A stretch of DNA of 64,000 nucleotides, from positions 2,418,001 to 2,482,000 of the forward strand of contig NZ_RAPV01000001.1 of the NCBI RefSeq assembly GCF_003610295.1, given 5' to 3'. Positions 1 through 7,572 of this stretch are shown here, piece by piece. The notes beneath the pieces were generated by a model. It ran no database searches and had not been told where the DNA came from. It saw only the letters and a list, made by a program, of their open reading frames with translations. Numbering within the stretch: the first letter of the stretch is position 1; each line of letters starts with the position of its first letter. The DNA comes from Paraburkholderia sp. BL23I1N1 (GTDB taxonomy: Bacteria > Pseudomonadota > Gammaproteobacteria > Burkholderiales > Burkholderiaceae). Made by a program: the position numbers and the translations under genes.

Positions 1-1104
1 GAGGACCTGATTGGCGACTTGACTGCGGTGCCGCAGCCGGTCCAGATCAAGATCTATTCCGACGATCAGACCACGCTCGACACGACCGCACGCAAGGTCG
101 CGGCGCAGATCGGCAAGATTCAGGGCGTGGTGGATGTCAACGACGGCATCAACCCGGCGGGCGACGCACTCGAATTGCACATCCGGCCGGAGGCTGCGGC
201 GGCTGAGGGGATGGACCCGCAGTCGATTGCGCAGGCCGTGTCCGACATGGTGGAAGGCAACGTGGCGACGCAGTTCCAGACCGGCCCGAAGACGGTGGGC
301 GTGCGGGTGCGTGTGGCCGGCGCCTTGAAGCTGACCGATACGCAACTCGGGCAGTTGCAGATTCGCGCGCCGGACGGCCATCTGTTCGCGTTGAATCGTG
401 TTGCCGATCAGGTGAAGGTGACGGGCCAGCCGGAGATCAGCCGCGACAATCTCAAGCGGATGGTGGCGGTGACGGCGCGAATCGATGGCCGCGATCTGGG
501 TTCGACGATCGCCGATGTGCAGCGTGCGTTGAGCGACAAGAGCTTGTTGCCGAGCGGCGTGTATTACGAGTTGGGTGGCTTGTACCAGCAGCAGCAGATT
601 GCCTTCAAGGGCTTGTTGACTGTGTTCGGCGCCGCGATTGCGTTGGTGTTTGGGTTGTTGCTGTTTCTGTACGAACGCTTTCGGGTTGCGCTGGCGGTGA
701 TGGCGATGCCGTTGCTGGCATCGGGTGCGGTGTTTATTGGCTTGTGGATTACCGGTATCGAGTTGAACATCTCCGCGATGATGGGGATGACGATGATTAT
801 CGGTATCGTGACCGAGGTGGCGATTTTTTATGTCTCGGAGTTGCAGGGGTTGATTCGGGATGAAGGTGTGGAGTTTGAGGAGGCTTTGATGGAGGCTGGG
901 CGGAATCGGTTGCGGCCGATCGCCATGACGACGATTGCAGCGATTTTGGCATTACTGCCGTTGGCGTTTGCCCTTGGGCAGGGGTCGGCTATGCAGCAGC
1001 CTTTGGCGGTTGCCATTATTTCCGGGTTGATTGTGCAGTTGCCGTTGGTGTTGTTGTTGTTGCCGGTGGTTTTGAAGTTGTTGATGAAGAAGCAGGCTAT
1101 TTGA
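1..1104 (+). CDS. RND efflux transporter permease, C-terminal part (cut by window start)
   Basis: The reading frame is open from the first base, so the 5' part lies outside the window; a TTG at 19 is only internal. The 367 visible residues match the second half of an inner-membrane RND pump of the CusA/HAE1 type. There is a periplasmic docking and porter segment over roughly the first 200 residues, then about five hydrophobic helices, including a run with the motif GMTMIIGIV and a conserved EAGRNRLRPI loop before the last helices. Such proteins are about 1000-1050 aa and use proton exchange to export metals or organic solutes. Substrate cannot be told from this fragment. It ends convergently with hpnK across a repeat element. 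Leu codons near the end are almost all TTG, unlike the GC-rich neighbours. Confidence 0.88.
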   Translation, partial: EDLIGDLTAVPQPVQIKIYSDDQTTLDTTARKVAAQIGKIQGVVDVNDGINPAGDALELHIRPEAAAAEGMDPQSIAQAVSDMVEGNVATQFQTGPKTVGVRVRVAGALKLTDTQLGQLQIRAPDGHLFALNRVADQVKVTGQPEISRDNLKRMVAVTARIDGRDLGSTIADVQRALSDKSLLPSGVYYELGGLYQQQQIAFKGLLTVFGAAIALVFGLLLFLYERFRVALAVMAMPLLASGAVFIGLWITGIELNISAMMGMTMIIGIVTEVAIFYVSELQGLIRDEGVEFEEALMEAGRNRLRPIAMTTIAAILALLPLAFALGQGSAMQQPLAVAIISGLIVQLPLVLLLLPVVLKLLMKKQAI

Positions 1105-1155
1105 TATTTTCGGTTTTTTGCCTGAGCGGCGCTTTTTTTGTATGCCTGGGGCGGT

Positions 1156-1408
1156 GGCCTTTCCTTGCTTTGTTAGTGGTCTATTCGCGTTGCCCCTGTG
1201 CGGGGCGGCACTCACTTCTCTTTGCCGGCCGTGCGAGAACACAGATTCCAGATGCACCACTAACGTGGCTGCGCGGGGGACCCGCTTATAAGCTAGCGGT
1301 TTGAGCCGCTTTCTTTTGCCTACTTTTCTTTGCGGCAGGCAAAGAAAAGTAGGTGCCGCCCCGCACAGGGGCAACGCGAATAGACCACTAACAAAGCAAG
1401 GAAAGGCC
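1156..1408. repeat. Interspersed inverted-repeat element with 56-bp perfect arms
   Basis: Bases 1156-1211 and 1353-1408 are exact reverse complements over 56 bp. The match continues inward with about four mismatches over the next 20 bases. A second, nested hairpin (about 1318-1353, arms CCTACTTTTCTTTGC / GCAAAGAAAAGTAGG) lies at the centre-right. A short direct repeat, AGATTCCAGAT, occurs at about 1243 and 1411. The element fills the 375-bp gap between two convergent genes and carries no credible protein. Motifs such as TGCCGCCCCGCACAGGGGCAACGC resemble a repeat I associate with Burkholderia-group genomes (from memory, not checked). It could act as a bidirectional terminator. Confidence 0.85.
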
Positions 1409-1479
1409 AAAGATTCCAGATCAAGGAAAGACCAACACCAGAGGCAAACAAACAAAGCGCCGCGCAGGCAAAAAAACCA

Positions 1480-2304
1480 TCACCCCTTCAATACATCCCC
1501 AAATCCCCCCACCCTCGCCCCCAACCCCCGAATCGCATCAGCCACCCTCGGCGACAAAAGCGCCTGCAACTCCTCAACATGCCGATAATCCCGCATCCCA
1601 TCACTCAAAATCCGATCACCGGCAAAAGCAGGATGACAATAAATCTCCCCCACCCCCTGAGGCAAATCGGCAAGCGCGGCAAGCCACACAGCCTCATCCA
1701 TCCGCCCACTATTAGCAATCCCAACAACATAATCGTTGTGCACGATCCCAGCCCGGTCCAACTTCGCCCGCACCCGTGAAATCCACGGCCGCAACCAGAA
1801 CGGCGCGCTAACCTCGAACGGCAAGCGCATCGCCCGCATCCCATACTCGCGGCCAATCTCCAGAATCAATCCCAGCACCGTCGGATGCAAATGGAAATGT
1901 TTGTGCGTGTTGACATGATCGAGCGTCAACCCTGTCCTCGCAAAAGCCTCGAACTGCGCGCGGATCTCGCGCGCCAGCTGTTTGCGAACATGCGGCAAAA
2001 AGAAAAACCGCACCCCGTCGCGCACCATGTTGTCGCCGAAACGGCCATGCTCGTTGACCAATGCGGAAATCCCGTCGCGCGGCGTGACCGCGTCGCCATC
2101 AGCCAGCACCAGATGCAGTCCGACTCGCAACGCCGGAAGCTCGCGAGCGCGCGCCACCGCATCGTCCGCGGCAGGCGCGCCGATCATCAAACTCGCAGCC
2201 GTCAACACGCCATGCCGGTGAGCCTGCTCGACCGCCAGATTCACCCGCGGATGCAAACCGAAATCGTCGGCCGTGACGATCAGCCCACGTGGCTTAACCG
2301 CCAT
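1480..2304 (-). CDS. hpnK: Hopanoid-associated deacetylase HpnK (YdjC/ChbG family)
   Basis: The 274-aa protein has the YdjC/ChbG polysaccharide-deacetylase-like fold signature. TADDFG (residues 11-16) supplies metal-binding Asp, GLHLV supplies His64, and a His cluster lies in DHVNTHKHFHLHP (residues 129-141). In characterised Burkholderia and other hopanoid producers, HpnK removes the acetyl group from N-acetylglucosaminyl-bacteriohopanetetrol made by HpnI. The ATG overlaps the end of the upstream glycosyltransferase by 11 bp and has a GGAGACG ribosome site, so the two are translationally coupled. The C-terminal codons run through an A/C-rich stretch. The name rests on family motifs plus the adjacent hpnI; a plain ChbG-like deacetylase is the alternative. 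Confidence 0.88.
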   Translation of the reverse strand: MAVKPRGLIVTADDFGLHPRVNLAVEQAHRHGVLTAASLMIGAPAADDAVARARELPALRVGLHLVLADGDAVTPRDGISALVNEHGRFGDNMVRDGVRFFFLPHVRKQLAREIRAQFEAFARTGLTLDHVNTHKHFHLHPTVLGLILEIGREYGMRAMRLPFEVSAPFWLRPWISRVRAKLDRAGIVHNDYVVGIANSGRMDEAVWLAALADLPQGVGEIYCHPAFAGDRILSDGMRDYRHVEELQALLSPRVADAIRGLGARVGGFGDVLKG

Positions 2305-3547
2305 CCGACGTCTCCATCACACGCAACGACGCACCGTGCGTGCTCGACGCAGAAGTCTCCACCGGCACGCGTGCGCCACGCCACACCACGTGCGAACCGA
2401 ACGCGCCCGTGAGCCATTGGAAGGCCAGCAAGGTGTCGCGCAATGGCACGAGCGGCAAGTCGCGCCAGAAAGTGCGTTCATGACGCGCGGAACGCAGATG
2501 CAGCAGCAAGCGCGCCGCTAAACCGGCCGCGGTGCCGACGCCGCTCGCCAGCGCCGCCCACAAGTGCAGACCGTCGAACGGACCATTCGCGAGGCGCGCG
2601 GTGAGCCACGCGCCGACCAGAAGCCACGGCGTCGGGAAGGTAATGAACAGAAACGCAAAGCCAAGCGGGTTCACCGAGCGGATCGTGCGCAGCCAACGCG
2701 TCTCGCGCTGCCACAAGGCCGAAAAAGTCGGCTCGATCACGTCGGTGGCCACCATCACGCGCGAAAGTACCGTGCGGAGCCCCAGGGCGCGCACGTGTTC
2801 GGCAAGCCAGTAATCATCCGCGAGACAGTTTTTCAAGGCTTCGAAACCGCCGATGCGCTCGAGCGTCGCGCGGCGCAATGCGAGCGTCGCGCCGAAACCG
2901 AAGCGGCGCGACCCGGCCGCATGCGCGACACGCACCGACGGAGCGAACCACTCGTTGATAAACAGCGCACCGAACCGCGGCCAGAAACCGCCCACGCCTT
3001 GCGCCACATAGAGGCAGGTCACCACCCCCACACGCGGATCGGCGAGCGGCGCCGCCACGGTGTCGAGATAGTCGGCCTCGACCGCGATATCGCTATCCGC
3101 AATCACGATCACGTCATGACGCGCCCGCCCCGCCATGTTGATCAGATTGCTGACCTTGAGATTGCTGCCATGCACGCGCGTGTCGATCGCGAGCTCGATG
3201 TCGTGCATCGGATAGGCGGCCTGCAGACGGCGCACCACGGCAATGGCGGGATCGTCCGGTGAAGATACGCCTAGCACCAGCTGGAAATGCCCGTGGCGCT
3301 GATCGCAGAAGGTTCTGAGGTTCTCATAGAGGCGCGGCTCGGCGCCGCACAGCGGCTTGAGCACGCTGACGCCGACTGCCGCAAAAGGCGGTAGAGGATG
3401 CGAAACCTGCGCGGCCGCACTCGCGCGCGCTCCGCGGCGCACCGCGAAGAACGGCATCGCCACTGCTGCCACCATCGCATAGAGCGACGCCGACATGCAG
3501 CCGGCTAGCAGGACCCATTGGTATGCTGTCAATACGTGCGCTGTCAT
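2294..3547 (-). CDS. hpnI: Hopanoid glycosyltransferase HpnI, copy A (GT2/GT21-like)
   Basis: The 417-aa membrane glycosyltransferase resembles ceramide glucosyltransferase. It has an N-terminal hydrophobic helix (about 8-35), a GT-A domain with VLKPLCG, a DSD metal-binding motif in IADSDIA, an acidic catalytic DDYW, and the RETRW member of the (Q/R)xxRW signature. Two or three C-terminal membrane helices follow. HpnI attaches N-acetylglucosamine to bacteriohopanetetrol. It sits in a tight unit with an upstream small membrane protein (12-bp gap) and downstream hpnK (11-bp overlap). A second HpnI-like gene occurs at 7573-8757; that one has HELRW instead of RETRW. Which copy acts on bacteriohopanetetrol is not decided by sequence alone. 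Confidence 0.82.
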   Translation of the reverse strand: MTAHVLTAYQWVLLAGCMSASLYAMVAAVAMPFFAVRRGARASAAAQVSHPLPPFAAVGVSVLKPLCGAEPRLYENLRTFCDQRHGHFQLVLGVSSPDDPAIAVVRRLQAAYPMHDIELAIDTRVHGSNLKVSNLINMAGRARHDVIVIADSDIAVEADYLDTVAAPLADPRVGVVTCLYVAQGVGGFWPRFGALFINEWFAPSVRVAHAAGSRRFGFGATLALRRATLERIGGFEALKNCLADDYWLAEHVRALGLRTVLSRVMVATDVIEPTFSALWQRETRWLRTIRSVNPLGFAFLFITFPTPWLLVGAWLTARLANGPFDGLHLWAALASGVGTAAGLAARLLLHLRSARHERTFWRDLPLVPLRDTLLAFQWLTGAFGSHVVWRGARVPVETSASSTHGASLRVMETSDGG

Positions 3548-3559
3548 CGCCTGCGTCCG

Positions 3560-3901
3560 TCAGTGCCCAGCCAGCACGAACGGTCTGCCCGTAAAGCGCA
3601 GATGAAGAACGACGAACCAGCGCCGTGGACAATCCGCTTCGATCAACACGGGTCGGCCGGCCGCCGTTGCGTGGCGGCCCTGAATGGCAAGGTCGAATGC
3701 GGTGTGCGCGAACTGGCGCATCACGAGGACACCACTCGCAATCAGCGCAAGCACGAGGAGCTGAAAGCTGGCGGAGCTGAAGACCCGCTGGGAAACCGGC
3801 ATGAACAGCAGTGCCAGCAACGCGAGCACTTCGGTACCCATGGCAGTGAGCGAAGCCGCCATCAGATGGGCTCGCAGCATGTCGATGGTGACTGGCTTCA
3901 T
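3560..3901 (-). CDS. Small membrane protein of unknown function
   Basis: The frame encodes about 113 aa from the ATG at 3901. It has two hydrophobic segments (roughly residues 15-35 and 40-58, the second containing LLVLALIASGVLVM) and a basic/aromatic C-terminus. The frame stays open upstream to 4168, and ATGs at 4000 and 4069 are alternatives. The 4069 ATG has GGGTGG upstream, but the added residues are low-complexity Ala/Gly and look less like protein. It precedes hpnI copy A by 12 bp and is the first gene of that unit. The shared regulator box at 4120-4136 lies upstream. I do not recognise the family; a role in hopanoid assembly or transport is only suggested by position. Confidence 0.55.
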   Translation of the reverse strand: MKPVTIDMLRAHLMAASLTAMGTEVLALLALLFMPVSQRVFSSASFQLLVLALIASGVLVMRQFAHTAFDLAIQGRHATAAGRPVLIEADCPRRWFVVLHLRFTGRPFVLAGH

Positions 3902-4119
3902 GGCGTGATCTCGTGGCCTGAAGAAACGCACGCCGGCAAACGCGCCGGTGAAAACGCCAGCAGAAGCGCTGGCGAAAGCGCCGACAGAAGCTCCGGCCAT
4001 ACGTTCGATCGATGTGCTTACGATTAAGTTGCGATTACCTAACAACTCGACGTAGTGTCGCGCGGCCATATCAAGCCACCCGACAGTAATCAATTCACGG
4101 GCGATGGTAGCGATTTTAA

Positions 4120-4153
4120 CTGAAGGAAACCTTAAGGAAGAAAGAGGTATAAA
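4120..4153 (+). promoter_or_regulatory. PmrA/QseB-like box with -10 hexamer (divergent promoter)
   Basis: CTGAAGGAAACCTTAAG occupies 4120-4136: two hexamers, CTGAAG and CTTAAG, with a 5-bp spacer, the layout of PmrA-type operators. TATAAA follows at 4148-4153, 11 bp downstream, pointing at the response regulator gene 100 bp away. Read on the minus strand the box is CTTAAG-N5-CTTCAG, with TACCAT 10 bp further on, pointing at the hpnI-hpnK unit. The same 17-mer occurs at 10295-10311 before hpnJ. Autoregulation by the adjacent regulator is inferred. Confidence 0.65.
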
Positions 4154-4253
4154 GCGTGTCATGAGCATGATCGTTACACTTCGGATATGCGGTTCGGCGC
4201 TTACTTAAAAACGACCGCCGCTATGCAATAAACATCGAACGGAATCTCTCGCC

Positions 4254-4913
4254 ATGCGCGTACTCCTCGTAGAAGACGACGACCTGATCGGCTGCGGCAT
4301 CGAAGCGGGACTGCGTCAAGCCGGTTTCACGGTCGATTGGGCACGCGACGGCCATAAGGCCAGTCTTGCACTCGATACTACAGCCTATGCGCTAGTGTTG
4401 CTCGATCTCGGCCTACCCCGGGTATCCGGCATGGAACTGCTGAAACGGCTGCGCGACGCCGGCAAGGACGTGCCGGTGCTGGTGCTGACCGCAAGAGGCA
4501 CGGTGGTGGACCGCGTCGGCGGCCTCGAAGCCGGCGCCGACGACTACCTCGGCAAGCCCTTCGACCTGACCGAACTGGTTGCCCGTTGCCGGGCACTGCT
4601 GCGCCGCGCGCAAGGGCGCAGCGTCGAGGTGATCCGCTATCAGGATCTGACGGTCAATCCCGCCGCGCAAACCGTCGAGGTGGGCAATACGCGCGTGCCG
4701 CTCACCTCGCGTGAATGGGCGATCCTGATGCAATTGCTGACCAATCAGGGCATTCCCCAATCGCGCTCGCGACTTGAAGAAAGTTTGTATGGATGGCAGG
4801 AAGAAATCGAGAGCAATGCCATCGAGGTCCACGTGTCCAACCTGCGCAAAAAGCTCGGCGCCAAGCTGATCAGAACCGTGCGCAATATCGGCTACGTGGT
4901 GGAGAAGGCTTAA
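4254..4913 (+). CDS. OmpR-family response regulator (QseB/PmrA type)
   Basis: A 219-aa regulator. The receiver domain (about 1-115) has acidic EDD at 7-9, phosphoacceptor Asp51 in LLDLGLP, and Lys101 in GKPF. The winged-helix DNA-binding domain (about 125-219) contains the stretch LTSREWAILMQLL and the recognition helix region SNAIEVHVSNLRKKLG. The latter is typical of the QseB/PmrA/TctD branch. The start ATG is well placed. Its stop codon overlaps the kinase start (TAATG), so the pair is translationally coupled. It is flanked on both sides by hopanoid genes that carry a PmrA-like box also found in its own promoter. The signal and regulon are not known from sequence. Confidence 0.92.
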   Translation: MRVLLVEDDDLIGCGIEAGLRQAGFTVDWARDGHKASLALDTTAYALVLLDLGLPRVSGMELLKRLRDAGKDVPVLVLTARGTVVDRVGGLEAGADDYLGKPFDLTELVARCRALLRRAQGRSVEVIRYQDLTVNPAAQTVEVGNTRVPLTSREWAILMQLLTNQGIPQSRSRLEESLYGWQEEIESNAIEVHVSNLRKKLGAKLIRTVRNIGYVVEKA

Positions 4914-6328
4914 TGCCGGCATCGATTCGCCGGGCGTCGATACGCCGCCGCCTGATGCTGCTGATCCTGACCAGCATCGCGTTGATCTGGGGCATCGCGC
5001 TGATCTCGAGTTATCGTCAGGCCACCCGTGAAGTCAGCGAATGGGAGCAGGCGCGCCTGGCTGAGCTCGCGCAAATACTCGCGCTGCTTGACGAGCGCAA
5101 TCTGACCACGCTGGCCAATGCGCGCATCGACGTGCGCGAAGAAGAAAAAGGCGGCGAACCCGGCGCGAACGACAGCGACGACGACGATTCCTTGCCGCGC
5201 GACGCCCTATTCCAGGTACGCGGCGCGAACGGTGACGTGCTGGCGGGCAGTCCGCAATTGCGCACGCTGCACGCGTGGGACCTGCCCGTGCCGACCGCCA
5301 GCGGCGCGCAAACCATGACGCTCGGCGGCCAGGTGTGGCACACGTTCACCTTGCGCGATACCACGCTCGGCCACACGGTGCGCGTGTTCGAACCGGCCAA
5401 CACGCGCAGCGATCTGGTGAGCGGCGTCGCGAGCCGGATCGCCCGCCCCACGCTCCTCGCGCTGCCGGTGCTGGCACTGCTGGTGTGGTTCAGCATCGGT
5501 TGGAGCCTCGTGCCGCTGAAGGTGCTCTCGGGCGCTATTCGCGCGCGCGACATCAACCGGCTGGAACCTGTCGACATCGGGCGGGCGCCGACCGAGGTGC
5601 GGCCGCTCGTCGACGCGATCAATCTGGTGCTGTCGCGCTTGCGGAACTCCATCGAGCGCGAACGCGCGTTCACCGCCGACGCCGCCCATGAACTGAAGAC
5701 GCCGCTTGCCGCCATCAAGGTGCAGGCGCAAGTCGCACTGGCCGAACCGAACACGGCGTTGCAGCGTGTCGCCATGGAGCGCGTGGTGCAAGGCGTCGAT
5801 CGCAGCGCGCGGCTCGCGGAGCAGTTGCTGCTGCTCGCGCGTCTGGATGTGCACGAGAAACTCTCCACCGCGCCGCTCAGACCCGCGGCGGTGGCGAAAG
5901 ACGCGCTGCTTGCCAACGAACGTAACGCGCAGCAGAAGAACATTCACGTCACACTGACCGGCGACATGCGCGCCGAGATCAACGCGGAGCCCGTGCTGAT
6001 CGGCATCCTGCTCGACAATCTGCTCGATAACGCAATCAAGTACGGACACGCCGGCGGCAATGTCGAAGTGGCCGTGCAGTATGAAGTCGGCCGGGTGCAG
6101 CTCACCGTGCGCGACGACGGCCCCGGCGTCGCGCCGAGCGATCTCACACGCCTCACCCACCGGTTTTTCCGCGCAACCGGCAATCAGGCGACCGGCAGCG
6201 GACTGGGTCTCTCGATCGTCGCGCGAATCGCCGAGCATTTCGGCGCGAGCCTGCATCTGGGCGCGGGTATCGGCGAGCACGGCCTGGCGGTGAAAGTGTC
6301 GTTTCCCGCATATGCGGGAGCGGACTAA
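4913..6328 (+). CDS. Sensor histidine kinase (QseC/PmrB type)
   Basis: A 471-aa inner-membrane kinase starting at the ATG that overlaps the regulator stop codon. Transmembrane helix 1 spans about 13-33 and helix 2 about 178-198, enclosing a periplasmic sensor of roughly 145 residues. HAMP-like linker, then the H-box AAHELKTPLAAIK with His259, N-box NLLDNAIKYG, G1 box DDGPGV and G2 box GSGLGLSIV. The periplasmic part carries an acidic patch (about residues 76-93, including DSDDDD). That patch could bind cations, as ExxE motifs do in PmrB, but this is speculative. It pairs with the response regulator just upstream. Confidence 0.92.
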   Translation: MPASIRRASIRRRLMLLILTSIALIWGIALISSYRQATREVSEWEQARLAELAQILALLDERNLTTLANARIDVREEEKGGEPGANDSDDDDSLPRDALFQVRGANGDVLAGSPQLRTLHAWDLPVPTASGAQTMTLGGQVWHTFTLRDTTLGHTVRVFEPANTRSDLVSGVASRIARPTLLALPVLALLVWFSIGWSLVPLKVLSGAIRARDINRLEPVDIGRAPTEVRPLVDAINLVLSRLRNSIERERAFTADAAHELKTPLAAIKVQAQVALAEPNTALQRVAMERVVQGVDRSARLAEQLLLLARLDVHEKLSTAPLRPAAVAKDALLANERNAQQKNIHVTLTGDMRAEINAEPVLIGILLDNLLDNAIKYGHAGGNVEVAVQYEVGRVQLTVRDDGPGVAPSDLTRLTHRFFRATGNQATGSGLGLSIVARIAEHFGASLHLGAGIGEHGLAVKVSFPAYAGAD

Positions 6329-6412
6329 GGATGATGCCGGGGGTGGGTTGCTGATGGATGGTATCGGCCAAGCTGCCGCGGAGGGCATCGTCGGGTCTGA
6401 CGGCGAAGGGAC

Positions 6413-7447
6413 CTAGCGCTGGCTGGCTTCGCTCACGGCCGTCCGCTCTGCCATGTTCGCCATGTCCGCCCGCCTCGGCTCGCGATTCGACGACTCGGCA
6501 AACTGCCACGCAATGAGTCCGGGCACGAACATCAGCAGATCACGAATGCGCCGCGCGCCGGCAAGCGCGAGGCAGATGGAAGGATCGAGGCCCAACGCGC
6601 CGCCGATCAGAATGAATCCGCCTTCCTGCACACCCAGACCGCCCGGCACGAAGAACGCCGCGCTGCTGATCGCCTGGATCAGCGATTCGATCACCACCGC
6701 TTCGACCAGCGTGACGTGAACGCCGAGAAAGTACAGCGCGAGCCAGATTTCGAGCGAGGTCAGGAAGCACTGCAGCGGCTGCCAGAAGAACAGGTAGCGC
6801 AGCACCACGCCGCGGCGGCGCCAGATCAGCTTGATGGCCTGGTCGATCTGCGCCGATTGTCCGACGAGCGTCGCGAGCTTGCCGCTCGTCATGCGATTGA
6901 GCACGCGCGTGATGCGCTCGAACGGGTTCGCATGCTGCACGAGTGCGAACAGCACCAGCAGCGGCGTCAGCACCACCACGCCCCACGCCAGTTGCCCGGC
7001 GAGCCGCAGCGTGTCGGAGTGCGCATGCGCGAACAGAAAACCGATGCCAACCATTGTGAACAGCAACTGGCTGATCACCGTGAGCTGCATATCGACAATG
7101 ATGCTGCCGACCGCCGTAGACGGCCGCACGCCCCAGCGCTTGAGCATCCGGAACGACACAACCTCGCCGCCGATACGCGCCACCGGCAACATGCTATTGA
7201 CGGATTCGCGCACCCAGACGAGATGCAGCATATTGGCCACGCTGGGCCGGTTCGCGCCGCGAATCAGCGAGCGCCAGTCGCAGGCATTGGCGATCATCGG
7301 CAGCACGTGCGCGAGCGCCGCCAGAACGAGGCCGGCGCCTGCCGCGCGCAGTGCGTCGAGCACGGCGCCGGGATTGTCCTGCCAGACGAGCCACAGCGAC
7401 ACCAGCAAGCCGGCAAGCGCGGCGATGCGGCCGAGATGCTTCATCAT
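6413..7447 (-). CDS. hpnL: Hopanoid-associated membrane protein HpnL (LPG synthase TM/flippase-like fold)
   Basis: About 344 aa with six to eight predicted membrane helices. It belongs to the UPF0104/lysylphosphatidylglycerol-synthase transmembrane superfamily, with motifs WVRESVNSMLPVARIGGE near residue 80 and FVPGGLGVQEGGF near 265. HpnL occurs in hopanoid clusters and is thought to help transport or process hopanoids; the exact role is unproven. I chose the start at 7447, where AAAGGTGG precedes a double ATG. The frame is open to 7525, but those extra codons are a 12-bp tandem repeat encoding repeated Glu-Val-Cys-Thr. It is the last gene after hpnJ and hpnI copy B. Confidence 0.85.
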   Translation of the reverse strand: MMKHLGRIAALAGLLVSLWLVWQDNPGAVLDALRAAGAGLVLAALAHVLPMIANACDWRSLIRGANRPSVANMLHLVWVRESVNSMLPVARIGGEVVSFRMLKRWGVRPSTAVGSIIVDMQLTVISQLLFTMVGIGFLFAHAHSDTLRLAGQLAWGVVVLTPLLVLFALVQHANPFERITRVLNRMTSGKLATLVGQSAQIDQAIKLIWRRRGVVLRYLFFWQPLQCFLTSLEIWLALYFLGVHVTLVEAVVIESLIQAISSAAFFVPGGLGVQEGGFILIGGALGLDPSICLALAGARRIRDLLMFVPGLIAWQFAESSNREPRRADMANMAERTAVSEASQR

Positions 7448-7470
7448 CCGGCCACCTTTGGCGCGCGCTT

Positions 7471-7518
7471 CAGTGCATGCCTCGGTGCATACCTCAGTGC
7501 ATACCTCAGTGCATACTT
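7471..7518. repeat. 12-bp tandem repeat, four copies, in the hpnI-hpnL gap
   Basis: Four near-identical units of CAGTGCATACCT (the first two differ at one base each) lie just upstream of the hpnL ribosome site. Because 12 is a multiple of three, changes in copy number would keep the optional upstream reading frame open. Confidence 0.85.
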
Positions 7519-7572
7519 CAGGCACACCACTTTGTCCTCGCCACCCTCATCCAGATACCCACGCGTCATTGC

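Noticed and set aside
952..1455. Minus-strand 167-codon open frame over the RND end and repeat
   Set aside because: Composition is driven by the inverted repeat and the antisense of the RND gene; no family motif or ribosome site.
5017..6388. Long minus-strand open frames opposite the sensor kinase
   Set aside because: They are antisense of a GC-rich gene with clear kinase motifs; Ser/Arg- or His/Gln-rich translations are typical shadows.
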